From: Onstottus_B arcticum
GTDB lineage: Bacteria > Acidobacteriota > Blastocatellia > UBA7656
NCBI GenBank assembly: GCA_038040485.1
Contig: JBBPIE010000005.1
Span: 219,031 to 283,030 of the forward strand
Reading direction: 5' to 3'
Length of the DNA: 64,000 nt
The stretch's first letter is position 1, and the number at the start of each line of letters is the position of its first letter. The position numbers were made by a program, and so were the translations under genes. Of the stretch, positions 50,525 through 59,900 are shown in pieces. The notes beneath the pieces are model-generated. The model saw only the letters and a program-made list of their open reading frames with translations, had not been told where the DNA came from and made no database searches.

Positions 50525-53500
50525 ATGAATCTCTCCTCAATCATCCAGAGCGTTCTCTCGCGAAACGGTCTGTACCGCGATGCGCACGAGGCTGCTCGCC
50601 GCGCAGCATTAACGACCAAGCTCACCTCGACGATTCACAGCTCGCTCGATTCGGACACCGTCCTTACCGCGATAGTCAACGAGCTTGGCAAGGCGCTCTC
50701 CGTTTGCCGCTGCCGAATCGCGCTTCTGCCGACTCCAATTCCCGAAACGATCGCGATAACTCACGAATACACCGCCGCCTGCTGCTCGCGGCGGCCACCT
50801 AGTCCAACTGCGCCCGCCGCACGGCATCCTCACGTACATGCAGTGCTCGGCTCCCAGCGCCCGCTCGCAATTGATGACACCGACGGTCATCCTTTATTTG
50901 CAAAGTTCAAGGAAGATCTCGAAGAGTCAGGCGTGAGGTCCATTCTGGCGGCAACGATAAAGCTTGGAGACCGGCCCATCGGGCTCCTCAGTCTTCATCA
51001 CTGCTGCCGGGGACATTCGTGGTCCGAGTGGGAGATCGACGTCGTCCAATCAGTCGCCGAGCAGGCGGCAGTCGCAATCCGCCAGGCGGAACTCTATCGC
51101 GAGGCCGGCGAGTCCGCGATGCGCGCGGGTCTTGTAAATCAAATCATTGCGTCGATCCGGCGCTCGCTGAACTTGAATGAAACGCTTCAAGTCGCAGCAC
51201 AGGAACTCGGCCGCGCGCTGGGAGCCGATCGCTCATACTTTCGCAAGCTGGTCGGCGACGAGTTCGTGGTGGTCGCCGAACACTTGAGCGATCCTTCACT
51301 TTCGGTCAGCCACGTTCAAACCGCGCTCAACGACTACATCACGACTTATCTGATGGAGACCCACCGCACACTTATAGTCGAAGACGTTCCAGCGTTCATC
51401 GGCGCCCACCCCGATTTGGCTGCTACGGTGAAGGTCTGGACGATCGAACCGATCAACCTTTCGCAAATTGTTTGTCCCATTTTCATCAACGGCCGATTCT
51501 GGGGCGCGCTGTCGATCGGCCAGACAAGCCGTTTGCGAAAGTGGAGCGCAAGCGAGGTCTCGTTGATTGAAATGGTGACCGCTCAAGTCGAAGTCGCCGT
51601 CAGCCACAGCTATCTCTTTGAGGAAACCAAACAAGCAGCCGAGCGCGAATCGCTGATCAGCCGCGTCATCCACCGCATCAACGAATCAAACCAGCTCGAC
51701 CAGATATTCTCGATCGTTGCTCGACAGCTCGGCGAACACCTCTCAGCCGATCGCATACTCATCAGCAGGCTCGACGAGCAAGGCGCGTCTTGGACCAACG
51801 AGTGCGAATACAGCAGGGACGACCTCCCGAATCCGAATGTAACGCTCAGGACCGAAGACTTTTTGAAGTTCGTCCCGCTCGCCGAGAACGACCTGATTCT
51901 CTGCAACGACGTCGAAACCGATCCGAGGCTGGTTCCCGACCTGCTCAACCTAATTCGTCCAACTGGCGCTCGTTCGTTCATGGCCGCGCAGATCGCATTC
52001 AAAGGGAAAGCGAGGCTGGTGATCACGGCTGCGATGAAGTCGGGTCCGCGCACTTGGAGCGGCGAGGACGTCGAACTCGTTCGCGCCGTCGCCAATCAGG
52101 TGTCGACCGCGATTCAGCGCGCCGAACTTTTCAAACAAGTCTCTCACGGCAAGTTCGAATGGGAGGCGACCTTCGACGCGCTCACCGACGGCATCCTGAT
52201 CTTCGATCGCGAAGGCAAACTCAAACGAGCCAACCTGGCCGGCGCCGCGTTCGAAGGCGCGGAGATTCGCGATCTGATCGGGCGCCAGTGTTGCTCGTTG
52301 ATGCAAGGCATCGAAGGCGAAACGTGCCGTGTCGCGCAGGTGTTGAGCACCGGAAGGCCAGCCACTTTCGAGCTTGTGCCCGAGCGATTGAGGCGGCCCG
52401 TGCTGGTGACGATCTCACCCCTCACAAGCCGCCATAGCTTCGGCGAACTGGCCGATGCCGGCGCGAACGTTGAACACGACGGACCGCTCGGCGCGGTTTG
52501 CATCGTTCGGGACTTGTCGGAGCTGCGCGCGGCCGAAGCGGTCGCCCGCGAACAGCGCAACTTCCTGGTCAAGTTGATCGAGAACGCCAACGACGCGATC
52601 TTCGCTTTTTCGCCCGAAGGCCGGCTCATCTGGTTCAACGAACAACTAGTCACGCTAACGGGTTTTTCGCGAGAGGAGCTTCGCTCGGGCGATTATCGCA
52701 AGTTGGTGTCCGGCGACGACACGAAGTTGGCGGTCGCGCGCTTCACACGCGCGCTGGAAGGCGAGCCCCAGACCTGCGAGCTGCACGGGATGAGGAAAAG
52801 CGGCGAGACCCGTCTGCTGCTCATCACCTACACCCCAATCTACGACGAGGGCGGCGTCACCAGCGTCCTGACCGTCGCCCGAGATATTACCGAAGAGCGG
52901 CTCGCCAGCGAACGCGCCGCGCGAGCCGACAAGCTTCGTGCCCTCGGACAACTTGCTTCCGGAGTGGCTCACAACTTCAATAACATTCTCGCCGCGATAC
53001 TCGGGCACGCGCAGTTGATGAAACGCGACTGCAACGATGACAGCCTGCTGCAGCGGATGGACATCATAGAGCGAGCCGCTCTGGACGGCGCACAGACGGT
53101 CAAGCGAATCCAGGGCTTCGGGCTTCAGCAGAACGAATCGGCAAGCGAGGAAGTAGACATCAATTCCATCGTGCAGGATTCCGCTGCGCTCACCCAGGCC
53201 AGGTGGTACGACGAGGCCTGCGCCCGCGGCCTTCGCTATCAAGTCGAGGTGGAACAAACACCAATTCCGATGGTTAACGGCTCGGCGTCTGAGCTGCGAG
53301 AGGTGTTCGTCAACATCATCCTTAACGCGCTGGACGCGATGCCTCAAGGCGGAATGCTGAGAATAACGACCGAAGCCAGAGGCGGCTCGGTGATGGTGAA
53401 CTTCAGCGACAGCGGCATCGGTATGAGCCGCGAAGTGTGCGAGAAGGTCTTCGAGCCGTTCTTCACAACCAAGGGCGTGGCCGGAATGGGTTTGGGTCTC

Positions 53501-53851
53501 GCGGTGAGCTACGGCACAATCGAACGCCACGGCGGCCGCATTGAAGCTCAGAGCACGCCGGGCCACGGGACTACCTTCACGATCACGCTGCCAACTGCCC
53601 CGACAGCCAGCCTTGACGTTCTGCCTGATCAATCTTATGACGCTCTGCGTGATCAAGCCCGCTACGCGGTGCCTGACCACCGTCGCGAACCAGCACCAGT
53701 TCAAGCACCGCGTTTCGAAGCCGCGAAGGTCGTTGTCTCAAACGAGAACAGCCGGGTTGGCGAAACGCTTGTCGGGATGCTCAACTCCTCCAGCAACACC
53801 TCGGCGCTTTCTTCGGACGCTAGAGAACCCGCTCACGATGATCTCCCCTGA
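50525..53851 (+). CDS. Multi-GAF/PAS hybrid-type sensor histidine kinase with degenerate receiver tail
   Basis: The protein has 1108 residues and is soluble, without membrane helices. Three GAF domains span about 30-200, 215-370 and 385-535. Two PAS domains follow (about 545-675 and 690-795). The phospho-acceptor is His816 in LGQLASGVAHNFNN. The ATP-binding part has the N-box VNIILNALDAMPQGG, G1 SDSGIGMS and G2 GMGLGLAVSYG. The last 50 residues (AAKVVVSNENSRVGETLVGML) look like the start of a receiver whose acidic pair is changed to Asn-Glu and which is cut short. Soluble GAF/PAS kinases sense ligands or redox state inside the cell. Confidence 0.92.
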   Translation: MNLSSIIQSVLSRNGLYRDAHEAARRAALTTKLTSTIHSSLDSDTVLTAIVNELGKALSVCRCRIALLPTPIPETIAITHEYTAACCSRRPPSPTAPAARHPHVHAVLGSQRPLAIDDTDGHPLFAKFKEDLEESGVRSILAATIKLGDRPIGLLSLHHCCRGHSWSEWEIDVVQSVAEQAAVAIRQAELYREAGESAMRAGLVNQIIASIRRSLNLNETLQVAAQELGRALGADRSYFRKLVGDEFVVVAEHLSDPSLSVSHVQTALNDYITTYLMETHRTLIVEDVPAFIGAHPDLAATVKVWTIEPINLSQIVCPIFINGRFWGALSIGQTSRLRKWSASEVSLIEMVTAQVEVAVSHSYLFEETKQAAERESLISRVIHRINESNQLDQIFSIVARQLGEHLSADRILISRLDEQGASWTNECEYSRDDLPNPNVTLRTEDFLKFVPLAENDLILCNDVETDPRLVPDLLNLIRPTGARSFMAAQIAFKGKARLVITAAMKSGPRTWSGEDVELVRAVANQVSTAIQRAELFKQVSHGKFEWEATFDALTDGILIFDREGKLKRANLAGAAFEGAEIRDLIGRQCCSLMQGIEGETCRVAQVLSTGRPATFELVPERLRRPVLVTISPLTSRHSFGELADAGANVEHDGPLGAVCIVRDLSELRAAEAVAREQRNFLVKLIENANDAIFAFSPEGRLIWFNEQLVTLTGFSREELRSGDYRKLVSGDDTKLAVARFTRALEGEPQTCELHGMRKSGETRLLLITYTPIYDEGGVTSVLTVARDITEERLASERAARADKLRALGQLASGVAHNFNNILAAILGHAQLMKRDCNDDSLLQRMDIIERAALDGAQTVKRIQGFGLQQNESASEEVDINSIVQDSAALTQARWYDEACARGLRYQVEVEQTPIPMVNGSASELREVFVNIILNALDAMPQGGMLRITTEARGGSVMVNFSDSGIGMSREVCEKVFEPFFTTKGVAGMGLGLAVSYGTIERHGGRIEAQSTPGHGTTFTITLPTAPTASLDVLPDQSYDALRDQARYAVPDHRREPAPVQAPRFEAAKVVVSNENSRVGETLVGMLNSSSNTSALSSDAREPAHDDLP

Positions 53852-54021
53852 CCACCTTGATTTCGAACAGTGACTTTCATACTATCCTGACGCCTCACCA
53901 GGTCTCGGTTCATCGTCAGCAATGAGAGTAATGCCGAGCTTCAAACCGGAAAACCAAGTGGATCGTGTTGTGCTGCAACATTGCGTGGGCGACTTCTAGG
54001 TCGTCACGGAGGAGGAGAATT

Positions 54022-54936
54022 GTGGCGGGTGTGTTCATAAGCTACCGGCGCGGCGACGGAGGCTGGGCAGGTCGCCTTAAAGATCACGTCCAGCTGCGGT
54101 TCGGTGACAGCCTGGTTTGGCAGGACGTTGATGACATCAAGTATGGAAAAGACTTCTCGGAGGCAATTCAGAAGGCTATTAAGACTTCGAACGCCGCCCT
54201 GGTAGTGATTGGTCCTTACTGGCAAGAGGCCGGGCTCAAACGCATGAAGGATCCGAAAGATGTGTTGCGGATGGAGATTGGCCTGGCACTCAAGAGTAGG
54301 GCCGTGGTCATCCCGGTGCTCGTCGGAGGGGCTGACATGCCGCAGGCCAAGGCATTGCCAACGTCGATCGCGGGCCTGGTCAAGTTGGACGCGGCATTTA
54401 TCCACGATACGGATTGGGCCCGGGGAGTTCAGATCCTCATCGACCAACTGCAGCAAATCGTCCGAGCTACCGGCACGACAGAACCGCTGACGGACTTGCA
54501 GTCCAGTCTGGCTGAAATGGAGTCGCGATACTTCAAGTTGATTGTGGGCGAGGCTGACAGAGCTCTGGCGGTAGCTCAACAGGCGTTGAGACTGCTTGAT
54601 GACCAGATGCCCCGCTACCCGCAGGATGTTTATCTTCAGTTGGTGCGAGGTTACTTCCTGAAGAATGAAGCCATGGCTCAGCGTGACGTCGGCAATTCAG
54701 ATGGGTTCAAGAAGTCTCTGGACAACTCGGACCGAGTGTTCAAGACAATGCTTGATGAGAGCAAAATGCATCTGGCCAGTGCTTACAACGGCATGGGCAG
54801 CGTGGAACTTCTTCGCGAGCATTTTAGTGAGGCGGTTGGTTGGATTGACCGGGCCCTGGAGCTAATCCCGAACTACGAAGCGGCGCTACACGACCGCCAA
54901 ACTGCGGTGCAGTATCTGAAGCAAGCAAAACAATAA
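54022..54936 (+). CDS. TIR-domain protein with C-terminal TPR-like repeats
   Basis: The protein has 304 residues. The start is a GTG at 54022, six bases after GGAGGAG. Residues 1 to about 140 form a TIR domain: VFISYRRGDGG, the DVDDIKYGKDF loop, LVVIGPYWQ, and VIPVLVGGADMP. Residues about 180-300 are helical hairpins like TPRs (AVAQQALRLLDD, LASAYNGMGSVELLREHFSEAVGWIDRAL). TIR domains often cleave NAD, with a Glu in the active site, or hold complexes together. With TPRs they occur in signalling and in antiphage systems. No other defence gene lies beside it, so a defence role is open. Confidence 0.85.
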   Translation: MAGVFISYRRGDGGWAGRLKDHVQLRFGDSLVWQDVDDIKYGKDFSEAIQKAIKTSNAALVVIGPYWQEAGLKRMKDPKDVLRMEIGLALKSRAVVIPVLVGGADMPQAKALPTSIAGLVKLDAAFIHDTDWARGVQILIDQLQQIVRATGTTEPLTDLQSSLAEMESRYFKLIVGEADRALAVAQQALRLLDDQMPRYPQDVYLQLVRGYFLKNEAMAQRDVGNSDGFKKSLDNSDRVFKTMLDESKMHLASAYNGMGSVELLREHFSEAVGWIDRALELIPNYEAALHDRQTAVQYLKQAKQ

Positions 54937-55031
54937 CTTCAACGCAAACGTAGAGCAAGAGTGCGGACGAAATGCCTCGAGGTGAACGACGCAGCCGGCC
55001 CGCGCGATTTCTGATCCTGGAGTGAGACAAC

Positions 55032-55505
55032 ATGTCAGAAACAGACTTGCTTATCTTGCAGCTCGAACAAGCGTTCGATCATCGCTCGTGGCACGGCACG
55101 AACTTGTTGGGCTCGATTCGCGGGACAACGCCCGAGCAGGCGGCGTGGCGTCCGAGTGAAGGCCGTCACAACGTGTGGGAAATCATCGTGCACGCGGCTT
55201 ACTGGAAGTACACCGTCTATCGGCGGCTGGTGGATGAGGCTCGCGGATCGTTTCCGTTGAAAGGCTCGAACTGGTTTCCACGTCCGCTTGAAGGAACGGC
55301 CGCTGAGCTTAAAGCGGACACGCGATTGCTGCGTGACTTTCACGAAAAGCTCCTGGCAGCCGTAAACCAGTTCAACCCGAAGCGACTCGGTGATCGGCCC
55401 GCCGGCAGCAAGTTCACGTTCAGAGATTTGATCGTGGGCGTGGCCGCTCATGACTTGTACCACGCGGGCCAGATTCAGCTTTTGAAGAGGCTAAGAAAAG
55501 GTTGA
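55032..55505 (+). CDS. DinB-family metal-binding protein
   Basis: The protein has 157 residues. It has the four-helix DinB/YfiT fold: LEQAFDHRSWHGTNLLGSI, a NVWEIIVHAAYWKYTVYRRL helix with the first His, and AAHDLYHAGQIQLLKRLR with two more. The three His positions form the metal site. Members include bacillithiol and mycothiol transferases and proteins of unknown role. It lies 95 bases after the TIR gene on the same strand. Its short end is followed by gene debris. Confidence 0.88.
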   Translation: MSETDLLILQLEQAFDHRSWHGTNLLGSIRGTTPEQAAWRPSEGRHNVWEIIVHAAYWKYTVYRRLVDEARGSFPLKGSNWFPRPLEGTAAELKADTRLLRDFHEKLLAAVNQFNPKRLGDRPAGSKFTFRDLIVGVAAHDLYHAGQIQLLKRLRKG

Positions 55506-55570
55506 TCCAGTCGCGGCCTTCTTGGAGCAGCAAGCCAACGCGCGTAGGACGTTAGAAGGGTTTCACGCGA

Positions 55571-55696
55571 ATGTCCGAAATCATCAAGAAGTATACGAAC
55601 GGCGAAGTGACCGTTGTTTGGCAGCCCGCCAAGTGCATTCACTCCACCATCTGTTTTCGAGAGCTGCCCGAAGTCTTCGACCCGAACAAGCGTCCG
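55571..55696 (+). pseudogene. Truncated single-cluster 4Fe-4S protein (Fer4_19 / YjdI-like)
   Basis: Forty-two codons read MSEIIKKYTNGEVTVVWQ, then KCIHSTICFRELPEVFDPN and KRP. This is the start of the divergent 4Fe-4S mono-cluster family, in which the final part with CPSGAL is normally present. Here the sequence changes to an Rhs fragment on the other strand at about 55697. It keeps a start codon and a GAAGGG ribosome site but lost half its length and part of its cluster ligands. Confidence 0.7.
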
Positions 55697-56240
55697 TGCC
55701 GCACTGTAGCCCATCCCCGTCGTTCGCCGGCCGATTGTGGCTCCCAACTCTTCACCAAACGGCAGGTAGTCATATCGAGCCTTAACCGCGCCGTCTTGCT
55801 TCGTCGCCACTCGCGTGCTTCCAAGATGATCAGTTGTCAAAAAGCTTATGCCGCCTCCTCCTGCTGCGGGAGGCACCGGGTCACTGTGATATTCAGCGAT
55901 CAACTGCCCGCCGAGATTATACACAAAGACAACCGTCCCGGTGCTGTCCAGTTTCTTCACTCGGCGGCCGTCTCCGTCATAAGCGTAAGTTGTCGTTACT
56001 CCGGCCTTGGTGTAGCTCACCTGACGATTCTCAGCGTCATAGACCATCGCATTCGCAGCCGTCGTCGGGTCGCTTGTCAGGTGCCCGCTGTGTCGTAACC
56101 AAAACCCGCAAGCGCGATTCGATTGTTGCTCTGATTGAACGCCGAGTAGTCCGTCAGTGTCGATGACTGCGGTGTGAGCTGCGGCTGTGGGATGTATGAT
56201 GCCGACTCGGACGGCTCGATTCCCATAGCGGTCGAAGTGC
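55697..56240 (-). pseudogene. Rhs gene fragment with frameshift
   Basis: The minus strand codes for YDAENRQVSYTKAGVTT, YAYDGDGRRVKKLDSTGTVV, GQLIAEYHSDPVPP, STRVATKQDGAVKARYDY and LPFGEELGATIGRRTTG. All match the Rhs core of the gene at 56992-62310. Homology ends at MGYS, near 55700. Upstream, HFDRYGNRAV and PQLTPQSSTLTDY are in other frames, with a stop between. It is a third, dead Rhs copy. Bases 56241-56445 show no gene. Confidence 0.8.
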
Positions 56241-56445
56241 CTCGCGCTTGCGGCGGAAACTATACCGCCGCCGCGCGCTCCGGTTCCTCACCCCCTTGCG
56301 CGCCACTCCGGTCGCCCCTTTTTGAAGGGGGACTTGCCCAGAATTTCTGTTGTTCCTCTGTATTCCCTAGTGCGTAAGTTTTCGACGCTTGTTGACAATC
56401 GCAAGATCCATGCCAGGCCCCCAGGCGATGGTCCGGCACCACACA

Positions 56446-56913
56446 TCACGGCTCTGAGGGTGATTTAGTCCTGCGCCAATAGACAAGCATCCAGAACGTG
56501 AGAGACGAACACAATCCGCAAAGCATCAACCACAGGTCTTCGGCGACGTTCGACCAGTCAGTAAACATGAACGGAGAGAACACAAACCGGCTAAGGAACC
56601 CGATAGCGGCTCCAGCTATGGCGTAAGAATACCAGCTCTCGACGTGAAGCTTCCGAAAAAGTACTAGCAGCGGCACACCCAGCAAGGCTGTAATCAGATA
56701 GGCAAACGGGGTGTAGAGCAATGCGATTAAGTAGGCCCACTCTAGTGCACCACCCACCGTGAAGGAACCGGATACAATTTCCGAGGCCACGACCTTGACC
56801 CAAATGACGATCGGTGTAACTAAAGGGGCAGCAGCAAGCGCCACCAAGGTTTCCTCGTCCCGCAACAGCTGAACTCTTTCCAGCGCCACCTTGATGACCC
56901 TCTTCCACATCAT
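56446..56913 (-). CDS. Four-helix membrane protein, candidate immunity protein
   Basis: The protein has 155 residues with about four membrane helices (LVALAAAPLVTPIVIWVKVV, LEWAYLIALLYTPFAYLI, YAIAGAAIGFLSRFVF, LWLMLCGLCSSLTFWMLVYW). A charged N-terminus (MWKRVIKVALERVQLLRDEE) precedes them. It starts 78 bases downstream of the second Rhs gene on the same strand. Integral-membrane immunity proteins usually protect against pore-forming or membrane-acting toxins. I recognise no family, so the role is inferred from position. The end of the gene borders Rhs debris. Confidence 0.55.
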   Translation of the reverse strand: MMWKRVIKVALERVQLLRDEETLVALAAAPLVTPIVIWVKVVASEIVSGSFTVGGALEWAYLIALLYTPFAYLITALLGVPLLVLFRKLHVESWYSYAIAGAAIGFLSRFVFSPFMFTDWSNVAEDLWLMLCGLCSSLTFWMLVYWRRTKSPSEP

Positions 56914-56991
56914 CGCTCTGGGAACGATGTCTGCTGGGCTCTCAAAATCTTGTAGACCCCCGAATAATGGGATGCTACCCGCATCGAGTCG

Positions 56992-59900
56992 CTAGCAGCC
57001 GCACCCAGGCTTTTTCTCAGGGATCTTTACTTCCATAGGGGGAGCTAGATCAGCATTTCTTCCTTCAGGTTCTTCCGCAAGCACGGTCGTTGTTACGCCG
57101 CCGATCCCTGTGCTTAGCACCACACCTGACTCTAAGTTATACGAATACACCCCTAGTGATGGGTAACCATCGCGGATGCTATCCGGACCTATTCCGACCT
57201 TCCCATCCGCGGTCACTATAAAGTTTATCCGAATATCAATAGCCTCCCCAGGAGCCCCAAAAACGCCTTTGAACCCGTTCTCTGCCGTAACCGTGACCGT
57301 GAAGCTGAGAGTACCATCCGCGGCTACTTTCTCATTGCTTATGGGAGCTGTTGCCGTACCTTGCCTCCCAATCGATAATACGCCTGGAACATTTACTTCG
57401 CTACGGCCCGCGCTCACCCTCTGGCTGTCTATGCCAACGCCTGGCGTAATAACCAGATCTACTCTTGCCCGTGCTGTCAGCTTGCCGAGGTTATCATTAC
57501 CATTGAATCCCCGGTCGTCTCCCTTTCCGACGACTCTGAGCCGCGATGCCGCGATAAAGGCTTCTATGCAAATACCGGCCTGACCGTTCTTTAGCGATGG
57601 AGACGAACATCGTCCATCTGGATCAACGTTCCGAACTGGACTGTTTAAAGAGTAGGTATACTTGTTCCAGATCTGTGGCTGAGAAATGTATGTTCTTACT
57701 CTTCTCTCACGTTCGCTTTGATTTCGTCCCTTGTTCTTTTCAAAGATGATCATGTACGGATCGGGACTCGTGAACCTCCCTTGCGCCGACGAGTAGTACC
57801 TCGCAAGAAAGTAATCCAGTCCTGATTCGGTGTCTCTTTCTTTTTGGGTGAACTTCTGCTTCGTGCTGTCCGCGAGGCTGTAGCCCAACCCTGTCGTGCG
57901 CTGACCAACTCCTGCCCCTAGCTCCTCACCAAATGGCAGGTAGTCATATCGAGCCTTAACAGTGCCGTCTTGCTTCGTCACCACTCGCGTGCTTCCCAGA
58001 TGATCGCTTGTCAAATAACTTGTACCGCCTCCTCCCCCAGGTGGAGGCACCGGGTCGCTGTGATATTCAGCTATCAGCTGACCTCCAGCATTATACACAA
58101 AGACAGTTGTCCCCAAGTTATCTATCTTCTTCACTCGACGACCGTCTCCGTCATAAAAGTATTGCCCCGCAGTCGCGTTGAAGGTCGTCTGGCGATTCTC
58201 CGCGTCGTAAGTGAACGCCCGGCTCTGGACGTCGCCAGTTTGATTGCCAGCTCCATCGTACACACTCGCAAACAGACGATTGTTGGCTGCGTTGAACGCG
58301 CCCTGCGACTGCGGTGTGAGCGAACTCAGCGTATATCCGAATGAGTTGCTAACCCAGCGATTGCCGTAGCGGTCATATCCATAAGTCTGTGACCAGACTG
58401 CTCCGCTGTTTTCGCTGGCGGTCTGTAGACGGTTCAATGCATCGTAGGAATAGTTCTGGCTGATGGTCGTGCCGCCGATCACGATGTTCTGACTCAGCAC
58501 GTTGCCATTGTTAGTAGTCGTTCCGTACCCGTAGTCCAACTGCAAGATGCTCGAATCGCTGCTCGATATGCCCAAGCCTATCTGCAAAGGCTGCAATCTA
58601 GAATTGAAGGTGGTGTGTTCCCACTTGCTGTTGCCAAGCCGCAGGGATTTGGCCGCGCCGTGCGCTGCGTAGCTGAACTGTGAGGCATAAGTCTTGTTCA
58701 GCTCTCCGGTCTTTTGCCCGTTGATCGTGCTTGTCCTTCCCGCAGCGTCGTAACTGGTGGTGATCTGGCGAAGGGACGGATACGTCTCGGTGGTCATCTC
58801 GCTCGCGATGTTATACCCGTAGCTGAAACCATAGTTCTGCGAGTCGGTCTGCTGATAGCTCGACGTCACTCGCCCAAGCTCATCATAGCCTGTGTAGTTG
58901 CCTGCGCTGGCGCCACCATACGTAACCGCAACCAGCCGCCCAGTTGAGAGACCCCGATTGAAGGAAGGCGGCGCGCCGGTTGGCACCGACTGAGCGTCAT
59001 ATTTGTAAGCGACCGCCGGAGTACTGTCAGAATAGGTCCGGCTCGCCACTCGATTCAGCGCGTCGTAGGAATAGGCCGTCGTCACCGCAGGCACGCGCGA
59101 GTCGGTCTTCGTCATCAGATTGCTGTTGTTGTCGTAGCCGTAGCTGACCGTTCCACTCTCTGGATTGAAAGCACTGGTCAATCGCTTCAATGCGTCATAG
59201 ACGAAAGTGCGGGTCTGCGTTGTGCCCGTGGTCCCAACTTGCTGCGTCACTTGGGTAAGGTCATCAAGCGCGTCGTAGCTGTACTCAGTGCGATAGCCAG
59301 CGGTCACCTCCGGGTGATTGGGAAACGTCACTGCTTCTGTTCCGGTAACTGCATCGGCGGTCCTGATCTCCCAGATGTCGGTGAGTCGCCCCAGTCCGTC
59401 CGACTTGCTGATTCGCTGCTTGGCCGCCTGATCCGTTACGAGCACTCGCGACCCGTTGTAGTCGGTGCGCACTAGTGCGTTGTCAGGCGTCGTCACGGTC
59501 TTGACTCGTCCCCCTAGATCGAAAGCAGTAGTCGTATATAGCGCAGACTCACCACCGGAAGGCCTGAATGGATTGCTAGTCTGAATCGCGCGACCGAGCC
59601 CGTCGTAAACAGTCGACACCTTGACATCGCCTTGCGGATCTTCAGTCCAACTCTCGATAGTTCGCCCGAAGCCGTCCGTCTTTGTCCAGCTTCGAAGGTT
59701 GCCATCATCGATGCTGCTCTGGTCCTTCGCCGTCAGCACGTCGTTGTTGGTCAGAGTCACGCCGAACACCGTCAGCGGATTCAAACCGGCGTAATACATC
59801 GCTGTGTGATTCTCGAAAGGCGTGCCAAGGGCTGACTTGATCTGCGTAGGTCGGTCGAATAGATCGTTGTAGAGAGTCTGGGTGATAGTACTGTTGCGGT

